Shown in pieces: positions 58,429 to 64,000 of a DNA stretch of 64,000 bases (position 1 is its first letter; each line of letters begins with the position of its first letter). The notes under the pieces were generated by a model. The model did no database searches. It saw nothing but the letters and a program-made list of their open reading frames with translations, and was not told the origin of the DNA. Position numbers and translations under genes: made by a program. The stretch covers positions 2,480,001 through 2,544,000 of the forward strand of contig NZ_CP027295.1 in NCBI RefSeq assembly GCF_005490785.1, in the 5' to 3' direction. This stretch comes from Brachybacterium sp. SGAir0954 (lineage in GTDB: Bacteria > Actinomycetota > Actinomycetes > Actinomycetales > Dermabacteraceae).

Positions 58429-59790
58429 TCAGGCAGGGATCTCGAAGCCCGTCGTGGAAGGCGCCTCGAGCGCCCCGGTCCCGGTGAAGGAGTACGTGCG
58501 CAGCTGCCCCGTGCGGGCGTCACGATCCGCCCCGAGCTCGATCGCGCCGGACCGCCCCTGGTAGGAGACGGTGGTCGTGCCGCCCGCGATCAGCGCGTCG
58601 CGCAGCGCCGAGCGGCACGTCCCGTAGTCCTCGCACTCCTCGGCGCCCGTGAGCACCACGGGCACCTGGGCGGCGATCGCCGTGCCCTCCACGGACAGCG
58701 CCTGGTACGCGGCGAGGCAGAGGATCACGACCGCGTCGTAGGCCTGCTGGGAGTAGGCGTAGCCGCTCTTCTGGAGGGTCGAGTCCGCATTGAGCATCAT
58801 GTTCACGTGGACCTCGGTGAGATCGCCGCCGGGCTCGTAGCCGGTGGCGCGGGTCATCGCCTCGGCGACCAGCCCCGCCTCGGACTGGTCCACGGTGCCG
58901 CCCGGGGAGAGGCGCACGGGCAGCTGGAGGTCCGAGCGGCCGTTCTCGTCCGTCGTGGCGTCCTGGAGGGCGGAGAGCAGCGCCCCGGACTCCGGGCCGC
59001 CGTGGACCACGAGCAGGGCGGGCTTCTTCTTGATGATCTGCCCCGCGAGCTTCCCCACGTCGCCGAGCTTCCCCGGCTCGTGGAAGGACTCCAGGACGAT
59101 CGAGCCGGACATCGGGTCGAGGATCAGCTTCATCTCGTCGCGGAGGCTGTGGCCCTGCGCGGTGTCCTCGGAGACGATCGCGACGGTCCCGGGGCGGCCC
59201 CCGCGGTCGCTCGACCCGGACCACGCCTCCTCGGCGTAGAGCGCGGCGATCGCCCGCGTGCTCGGTGCGAGGCGGAACAGCAGGCCCGCGTCCTGCACCG
59301 CGTCGTCCCGCACGCTCATCCCCGCCGTCGCGACGTCGATGACCACCATCCCGGCCTCGGCGAACAGGGGCATCGCGGCGACGAGCGCGTCCTCGTCCAG
59401 CGAGCTGACGACGGCGGTGACACCCTGCTCCTGCCAGTCGGCGACCAGCCCGGCGAGGTCCTCGCCGGCCGTCTCCTGGACGTGGCGCTCCGGACCGGTG
59501 ACCTCCTGGCCGAAGAGCCCGTCCCAGCGGGCGTCGACGTCCGTGAGCGCCTCCTGCACCGCGAGGGAGATCGGACGCTCCCACTGCGCGGTGCGTCCGT
59601 GGGAGGCGCCGATCGAGGCGATCACGAGCGGGGTCTCCGGCTCGCCGAGGGCGACACCGGTGGGCGGCGGGGTGGTCGCCTGCCGGCGACCGCGACCGCG
59701 GGAGGGCAGCTGGTCGCAGGCGGAGAGCGCCCCGACCCCGAGCGCCCCGATCCCGAGCCCGCGCATGAGGCGGCGACGTGAGATGGCCAT
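58429..59790 (-). CDS. Tat-exported lipoprotein, type I periplasmic-binding fold (branched-chain amino-acid-like)
   Basis: A 453-residue protein. The N-terminus has a twin-arginine motif (SRRRLMRGLG), a hydrophobic core and the lipobox LSAC, so it is a lipid-anchored surface protein. The mature domain belongs to the type I binding-protein fold of LivJ/LivK relatives and receptor ligand domains (for example TAVVSSLDEDALVAAMPLFA, TVAIVSEDTAQG, SYAYSQQAYDAVVIL-like GYAYSQQAYDAVVIL). The ATG at 59790 follows GGGGGGA. No LivHMGF transport genes are adjacent, so it may be a sensor or serve a distant transporter. The gene in front of it is pdtaR, with a terminator between. Confidence 0.85.
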   Translation of the reverse strand: MAISRRRLMRGLGIGALGVGALSACDQLPSRGRGRRQATTPPPTGVALGEPETPLVIASIGASHGRTAQWERPISLAVQEALTDVDARWDGLFGQEVTGPERHVQETAGEDLAGLVADWQEQGVTAVVSSLDEDALVAAMPLFAEAGMVVIDVATAGMSVRDDAVQDAGLLFRLAPSTRAIAALYAEEAWSGSSDRGGRPGTVAIVSEDTAQGHSLRDEMKLILDPMSGSIVLESFHEPGKLGDVGKLAGQIIKKKPALLVVHGGPESGALLSALQDATTDENGRSDLQLPVRLSPGGTVDQSEAGLVAEAMTRATGYEPGGDLTEVHVNMMLNADSTLQKSGYAYSQQAYDAVVILCLAAYQALSVEGTAIAAQVPVVLTGAEECEDYGTCRSALRDALIAGGTTTVSYQGRSGAIELGADRDARTGQLRTYSFTGTGALEAPSTTGFEIPA

Positions 59791-59836
59791 GGTCCCCCCG
59801 CTCCTCGTGGTGCGCCGCTCCCCCGCGGCACGACGG

Positions 59837-59872
59837 GAGGGCCGTCCCGCCCTCAGGGCGCGGACGGCCCTC
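59837..59872 (-). terminator. Hairpin terminator of pdtaR
   Basis: GAGGGCCGTCC (59837-59847) pairs with GGACGGCCCTC (59862-59872), and CGCC/GGCG extends the stem inward. It starts just beyond the pdtaR stop. Confidence 0.8.
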
Positions 59873-59875
59873 GCG

Positions 59876-60526
59876 TCACTCCTTGGACTGCCCGCCGAGC
59901 TGGTCGACGACCGCGTCGGCGACCTCGCGCATCGTGAGACGACGGTCCATGGACGTCTTCTGGATCCAGCGGAAGGCCTCGGGCTCCGAGAGGCCCATGT
60001 TGGTCTGCAGCAGGCCCTTCGCGCGGTCCACGCGCTTGCGGGTCTCGAACCGCTCGCCGAGGTCCGCGATCTCGGACTCGAGCTGCACGATCTGCTGGTG
60101 GCGGGAGATCGCGATCTCCACGGCCGGGAGCAGGTCCGCCGGGGTGAAGGGCTTGACCACGTAGGCCATGGCGCCGGCGTCACGGGCCCGCTCGACGAGC
60201 TCGGTCTGGGAGAAGGCCGTCAGCATGACGACCGGCGCGAGGTTCTCCTCGCCGATCCTCGCCGCGGCGGTGACGCCGTCGGTCTGCGGCATCTTCACGT
60301 CCATGACGACGACGTCGGGTCGCAGCTCGCGGGTCTTCTCCACGGCGCTCTCGCCGTCGCCCACGGCGGCCAGCACCTCGAAGCCCGCCTCGGTCAGGGT
60401 CTCGACGATGTCCATGCGGATGAGGCTCTCGTCCTCCGCGACCACCGCCGTGCGGCGGGCGGCCGCGTCCTCGGTGCCGGTCTGCTCCGGGGCGTCGTCG
60501 GGAAGCGTGGTGGTGTCGTCGTTCAT
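59876..60526 (-). CDS. pdtaR: ANTAR-domain response regulator (PdtaR-like)
   Basis: A 216-residue two-component regulator. Residues about 25-145 are the receiver domain, with the phosphoacceptor Asp76 in VVVMDVKMPQTDG, the acidic pair in VVAEDESLI and the conserved Lys in YVVKPF. Residues about 155-212 are an ANTAR domain (KRVDRAKGLLQTNMGLSEPE), which binds paired RNA hexaloops and prevents termination. PdtaR (Rv1626) works with the kinase PdtaS, not encoded here. The ATG stands alone upstream of the Tat lipoprotein gene. Nitrogen, stress or lipid roles are known only from relatives. Confidence 0.93.
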   Translation of the reverse strand: MNDDTTTLPDDAPEQTGTEDAAARRTAVVAEDESLIRMDIVETLTEAGFEVLAAVGDGESAVEKTRELRPDVVVMDVKMPQTDGVTAAARIGEENLAPVVMLTAFSQTELVERARDAGAMAYVVKPFTPADLLPAVEIAISRHQQIVQLESEIADLGERFETRKRVDRAKGLLQTNMGLSEPEAFRWIQKTSMDRRLTMREVADAVVDQLGGQSKE

Positions 60527-60642
60527 GTCACCCTGTGTCTCGGGAAAGGGTCCCGCACCTGCCGCGGGAGCGGTGCTCCGCGCTGCACGTCGGCAGCGCG
60601 CGGCCGCGCTCGGCGGTGCACGGGACGGATGGTCATCGGCGC

Positions 60643-60649
60643 TATCCTA
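60643..60649. promoter_or_regulatory. Two-way -10 element TATCCTA between pdtaR and tRNA-Leu
   Basis: TATCCT on the plus strand (60643-60648) is 28 nt before tRNA-Leu; the overlapping TAGGAT on the minus strand (60644-60649) could serve pdtaR with a leader of about 110 nt. No clear -35 elements are visible. The tRNA use is the more likely. Confidence 0.4.
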
Positions 60650-60676
60650 GTCCAGCCCCGTTTCCGGGGTGGACGA

Positions 60677-60759
60677 GCCGGATTGGCGGAATGGTAGACG
60701 CGGCGCACTCAAAATGCGCTGTCCGTGAGGGCGTGCGGGTTCGAGTCCCGCATCCGGTA
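60677..60759 (+). tRNA. tRNA-Leu (anticodon CAA)
   Basis: An 83-nt class II tRNA with a long variable arm. The acceptor arm GCCGGAT pairs with ATCCGGT (first pair G-U), and the discriminator is A. The anticodon arm is GCGCA-CTCAAAA-TGCGC. The T-arm is GCGGG-TTCGAGT-CCCGC. The CCA end is not encoded. Confidence 0.95.
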
Positions 60760-60797
60760 CCGCGGCGAGGGGCGCCTGCCCCGCCGAGGACGCCACG

Positions 60798-60841
60798 ACG
60801 ACGCCCCCGGAGGGCCCTCGCGGGCCCTCCGGGGGCGTCGT
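60798..60841. terminator. Bidirectional terminator, 20-bp perfect stem
   Basis: Arms 60798-60817 and 60822-60841 are perfectly complementary around a TCGC loop. It lies between tRNA-Leu (+) and pyk (-) and would end both transcripts. No U-tract follows. Confidence 0.88.
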
Positions 60842-60846
60842 CCGTG

Positions 60847-62316
60847 TCAGTTGTCCAGACCGGAGGCGATGCGGTCCGCCTCGATGCGGGCGGACTCGGT
60901 GCCGTCGAGGTCACCGATGCGGTGCACGCGCAGCGTGTTCGTCGAGCCGTGGACCCCGGGGGGCGAGCCGGCGGCGACGATGACGAGATCGTTCTTCTGC
61001 AGGCCCTTCTGCTCGCGCAGCAGCTCGTCCACGACGGAGACCATCGCGTCGGTGTCCTTCTGCATCGGGACGAGGTGCGTCTCGGTGCCCCAGGACAGCT
61101 CGAGCTGACGCGCGACCTCGGGGTACGGGGTCAGCGCGATGAGGGGGATCGTCGGGCGCAGGCGCGCGAGACGACGGGCCGTGTCACCGGACTCCGTGAA
61201 GGTCACCAGGTACTGCGCGGAGAGCTGGTCGCCGATCTCCGCCGCCGCACGGGTGATGGCGCCGCCGCGGGTGTGCGGGATCGTGCCGAGCGGGAGGATG
61301 CGGTCCGCACCGTTCTCCTCGGTGTTCGTGATGATGCGGGCCATGGTCCGCACCGCCTCGAAGGGGTACTTGCCGACGCTGGTCTCGCCGGAGAGCATGA
61401 CGGCGTCCGCGCCATCGAGGATGGCGTTGGCGCAGTCGGAGGCCTCGGCGCGGGTGGGGCGCGGGCTCTCGATCATCGACTCGAGCACCTGGGTCGCGAC
61501 GATGACCGGCTTGGCGTTGCGGCGGGCCAGCTCGATCGCGCGCTTCTGCACGAGCGGGACCTGCTCGAAGGGGAGCTCGACGCCGAGGTCGCCGCGGGCG
61601 ACCATGATGCCGTCGAAGGCACCCACGATCGAGCGCAGCGCACGCACGGCCTGGGGCTTCTCGATCTTCGCGATGACCGGGACGCGGCGCCCCTCCTCCT
61701 GCATGATCCGCAGCACGTCGTCCATATCGTGCGCATCGCGCACGAAGGACAGCGCGATGAGGTCCGCACCGAGGTTCAGGCCCCAGCGGAGGTCGTCGAT
61801 GTCCTTCTCGCTCATGGCGGGGACGGACACGGCGACGCCGGGGAGGTTGATGCCCTTGTTGTTGGACACGGGCCCGGGGACCTCGACGACCGTGGTGACG
61901 TCGGTGTCGGAGACGTCGGTGACGCGCACCGAGACCTTGCCGTCGTCGATCAGGAGCACGTCGCCGGGGCGGCAGTCGCCCGGGAGGCCCTTGAAGGTCG
62001 TCGAGACGCGGTCCCTGGTGCCGACGATGTCGTCGACCGTGATCGTGAAGGTGTCACCCACCTCGAGGAAGTGCGGGCCGTCCTCGAACTTCCCCAGACG
62101 GATCTTGGGGCCCTGCAGATCGACGAGGATCGCCACGTTCTGGCCGAGGTCCTCGGCCGCGCGCCGGATGTTCGCGTACACCTGCTCGTGGTCCGCGTGA
62201 GAGCCGTGGCTGAGGTTCATCCGGGCGACGTTCATCCCGGACTCGATCAGGGTACGGATCTGCTCATACGTGTTCGTCGCCGGACCGAGAGTGCAGACGA
62301 TCTTCGCTTTTCGCAT
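60847..62316 (-). CDS. pyk: Pyruvate kinase
   Basis: A 489-residue glycolytic enzyme that makes pyruvate and ATP from phosphoenolpyruvate. It shows AKIVCTLGPATNTYEQI, NVARMNLSHG, VPVIAKIEKPQAV, the active-site VARGDLGVELPFEQVPLVQK and AVMLSGETSVGKYPFEAV. It has the C-terminal allosteric domain. The ATG at 62316 follows a leader of about 80 nt. The gene stands alone between strong terminators and gltD. Confidence 0.96.
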   Translation of the reverse strand: MRKAKIVCTLGPATNTYEQIRTLIESGMNVARMNLSHGSHADHEQVYANIRRAAEDLGQNVAILVDLQGPKIRLGKFEDGPHFLEVGDTFTITVDDIVGTRDRVSTTFKGLPGDCRPGDVLLIDDGKVSVRVTDVSDTDVTTVVEVPGPVSNNKGINLPGVAVSVPAMSEKDIDDLRWGLNLGADLIALSFVRDAHDMDDVLRIMQEEGRRVPVIAKIEKPQAVRALRSIVGAFDGIMVARGDLGVELPFEQVPLVQKRAIELARRNAKPVIVATQVLESMIESPRPTRAEASDCANAILDGADAVMLSGETSVGKYPFEAVRTMARIITNTEENGADRILPLGTIPHTRGGAITRAAAEIGDQLSAQYLVTFTESGDTARRLARLRPTIPLIALTPYPEVARQLELSWGTETHLVPMQKDTDAMVSVVDELLREQKGLQKNDLVIVAAGSPPGVHGSTNTLRVHRIGDLDGTESARIEADRIASGLDN

Positions 62317-62404
62317 GTCAACCCATCTGTTGTTCCTGTAGGGGCCGCGGGCCAGGGCGGAGTGGGGACGCTCCGCCTCGGGGGACGCAGCATCGCGTGA
62401 TCAG

Positions 62405-62410
62405 AGCCTA
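62405..62410 (-). promoter_or_regulatory. Candidate -10 (TAGGCT) for pyk
   Basis: On the minus strand TAGGCT lies in the 99-nt gap behind gltD, about 90 nt before the pyk ATG. No clear -35 is seen. Confidence 0.35.
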
Positions 62411-62415
62411 GTCTT

Positions 62416-63894
62416 TCACACCGTGAGCGCGGTCTCCCCGGCGTGGACAGGCGCCGGGAGGGAGCTCGCGCCCATGAGGTGACGGTCCACCGCGGCGGCC
62501 GCGCTGCGACCCTCCGCGATCGCCCAGACGATGAGGCTCTGACCGCGCGCGCAGTCGCCCGCGGTGAAGACGCCGGGGACGCTCGTCTCCCAGCTGTCGT
62601 CGTGCTCGATGTTGCCGCGGGAGGTGGTCACGAGACCGAGCTGCTCGACCAGACCCTCCTGCTGCGGGCCGGTGAAGCCCATGGCCACGAGAACGAGCGT
62701 CGCCGGGAGCACCTGGTCGGTGCCCGGGGTCGGGAGCCGCTTGCCGTCGCGGTACTGGGTCCGCGCCACGCGCAGGCCCGTGACGGCGCCGTCCTCGTCG
62801 ACCTCGAAGCCGGTCGTGGAGGCGAGGAAGGAGCGGTCGCCGCCCTCCTCGTGCGCGGTCGTCACCTCGAAGAGCACGGGGTGCGTGGGCCACGGGTGCG
62901 ATTCGTCGCGCTCGACCGGCGGCTGGGTGCCGATCGCCAGCGTGGTCACCGAGCGCGCGCCCTGGCGCAGAGCGGTGCCCAGGCAGTCGGCGCCGGTGTC
63001 GCCGCCGCCGATGATGACGACGTCCTTGCCCTCCGCGGAGATCGGCGCCTCGAGCGTGTCCCCCTCCACGAGCCGGTTGGCCTGGGTGAGGTACTCCATC
63101 GCCGGGAAGATGCCCGCGGCCTCGCGGCCGGGGACGGGCAGGTCGCGCGGCGCGGAGGAGCCCGTCGCCACGAGCACCGCGTCGAAGCGGCTGCGCAGCT
63201 CCTCGACGCTCATCGCGCCCTCGCCGCTGCCGCCCACGTCCACACCCGTGCGGAAGCGCGTGCCCTCGGCCCGCATCTGCTTCAGCCGGCGGTCCACGTG
63301 GCGCTTCTCGAGCTTGAACTCCGGGATGCCGTAGCGCAGGAGGCCGCCGATGCGGTCGTCGCGCTCGAGCACCACGACCGAGTGGCCCGCCCGGGTCAGC
63401 TGCTGCGCGGCCGCGAGGCCCGCGGGCCCGGAGCCGACCACGGCGACCGAGCGACCCGTCTGGCGGCTCGCCTCGACGGGCTGGACCCAGCCCTCGTCGA
63501 AGGCGCGGTCGATGATCGACACCTCGACGTTCTTGATCGTCACCGCGGGCTGGTTGATGCCGAGCACGCAGCTGGACTCGCAGGGCGCGGGGCAGGCGCG
63601 ACCGGTGAACTCCGGGAAGTTGTTCGTCGCGTGGAGCCGCTCGGCGGCCTCCTGCCAGTCGCCCCGGTACACGAGGTCGTTCCACTCGGGGATGAGGTTG
63701 CCCAGCGGGCAGCCCTGGTGGCAGAACGGGATGCCGCAGTTCATGCAGCGTCCGGCCTGCCGGGACACGACGTCGAGGGTGCCCTTCTCGCGGGCCTCGT
63801 AGACCTCGCGCCAGTCCATGAGGCGCACGGGGACCGGGCGACGCTCGGGGAGCTCACGCTCGCGGTACCGCAGGAATCCGCGGGGATCAGCCAT
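62416..63894 (-). CDS. gltD: Glutamate synthase small subunit
   Basis: A 492-residue NADPH-dependent flavoprotein of GOGAT, which transfers electrons to GltB for glutamate synthesis from glutamine and 2-oxoglutarate. The N-terminal cysteines (QAGRCMNCGIPFCHQGCPLGN, given here as CMNCGIPFCHQGCP) and ACPAPCESSCVLG bind [4Fe-4S] clusters. FAD and NADPH motifs are VVGSGPAGLAAAQQL and VVIIGGGDTGADCLGTAL. The ATG lies 8 nt inside the end of gltB. 2-oxoglutarate use links it to GarA. Confidence 0.96.
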   Translation of the reverse strand: MADPRGFLRYRERELPERRPVPVRLMDWREVYEAREKGTLDVVSRQAGRCMNCGIPFCHQGCPLGNLIPEWNDLVYRGDWQEAAERLHATNNFPEFTGRACPAPCESSCVLGINQPAVTIKNVEVSIIDRAFDEGWVQPVEASRQTGRSVAVVGSGPAGLAAAQQLTRAGHSVVVLERDDRIGGLLRYGIPEFKLEKRHVDRRLKQMRAEGTRFRTGVDVGGSGEGAMSVEELRSRFDAVLVATGSSAPRDLPVPGREAAGIFPAMEYLTQANRLVEGDTLEAPISAEGKDVVIIGGGDTGADCLGTALRQGARSVTTLAIGTQPPVERDESHPWPTHPVLFEVTTAHEEGGDRSFLASTTGFEVDEDGAVTGLRVARTQYRDGKRLPTPGTDQVLPATLVLVAMGFTGPQQEGLVEQLGLVTTSRGNIEHDDSWETSVPGVFTAGDCARGQSLIVWAIAEGRSAAAAVDRHLMGASSLPAPVHAGETALTV

Positions 63895-64000
63895 GGGTGG
63901 CCTCCATGATGGTGTTCCAGACTTCGTTCGAATCGGGGTCGATCCCGGCGGCGAGGGCGTCCTCGCGGATGCCGGTGATCTCGAGGAACGCGCGCGGCGC
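63887..64000 (-). CDS. gltB: Glutamate synthase large subunit, C-terminal end (partial)
   Basis: The last 37 codons of a gene that enters from the right edge. The end reads FLEITGIREDALAAGID, then VWNTIMEATHG and TGA at 63887-63889. The ending MEATHG and the 8-nt overlap with gltD are typical of actinobacterial GltB. Catalytic parts are outside the window. Confidence 0.85.
   Translation of the reverse strand, partial: APRAFLEITGIREDALAAGIDPDSNEVWNTIMEATHG

Overview
The window is core chromosome of a very GC-rich actinobacterium. Gene content and order point to the order Micrococcales: a garA/ftsR/DUF881/small-basic-protein cluster, a zwf-opcA pentose-phosphate operon, a uvrA-uvrC-rapZ-yvcK-whiA string, an ANTAR regulator of the PdtaR type, and a mycothiol-type DinB-fold protein. 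A Dermabacteraceae-like genus such as Brachybacterium is my best guess, but that is inference. Coding is dense, with many 4-nt start/stop overlaps and strong hairpin terminators that lack a U-tract. I see no phage, insertion sequence, CRISPR array, defence island or rRNA operon.

Layout. 1-2 kb: end of a Gfo/Idh/MocA-type oxidoreductase, a sugar-isomerase TIM barrel and a DinB-fold protein (+). 2-9.3 kb: an RNA methyltransferase (-), an orphan ParA (+), then on the minus strand the garA cluster (DUF881, small basic protein, DUF881, GarA, FtsR, second MerR) and a secreted intradiol-dioxygenase-like lipoprotein. 9.4-15.3 kb: tRNA-Pro, a probable gene remnant, purU, an SDR and a sugar ABC importer without an ATPase gene. 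15.3-24.4 kb (-): a Nudix pair, a TM2 protein, fused cmk-der, tyrA, rluB, parA, xerD and ctaB. 24.8-31.5 kb (+): tkt-tal-zwf-opcA/pgl, facing gap-pgk-tpiA-secG (31.6-35.1 kb, -). 35.3-43.2 kb (-): whiA, yvcK, rapZ, uvrC, uvrA behind a LexA-type operator. 43.3-48.6 kb: MBL-fold hydrolase, uvrB, coaE and a TRIC-family channel. 48.6-52.3 kb (-): aroC-aroK-aroB-aroD. 52.4-64 kb: HAD hydrolase, rpsA, polA, a thioesterase, a Tat lipoprotein binding protein, pdtaR, tRNA-Leu, pyk, gltD and the end of gltB.

How the parts work together. Central carbon metabolism dominates: transketolase, transaldolase, G6P dehydrogenase with its OpcA partner and 6-phosphogluconolactonase meet the triose part of glycolysis head-on at one terminator, and pyruvate kinase lies further on. 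GarA (an FHA regulator of 2-oxoglutarate metabolism) and GltBD touch the same carbon/nitrogen node. UvrA, UvrB, UvrC and PolA make up most of a nucleotide-excision-repair set. The aro operon and tyrA serve aromatic amino acid synthesis.

Most notable points: (1) OpcA and 6-phosphogluconolactonase are one polypeptide, with no pgi beside them; (2) scpA/scpB are absent between parA and rluB, which overlap by 1 nt; (3) the aro operon carries a type I rather than type II dehydroquinate dehydratase; (4) RapZ has a damaged P-loop; (5) GarA keeps only one threonine of the ETTS switch motif; (6) a TANNNT -10 hexamer sits 6-7 nt before the start codon of ten genes, which implies widespread leaderless transcription; (7) a LexA-type box covers the -35 of a uvrA operon that runs through to whiA. 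I found no clearly new multi-gene system; the novelty lies in fusions, losses and substitutions within conserved operons.
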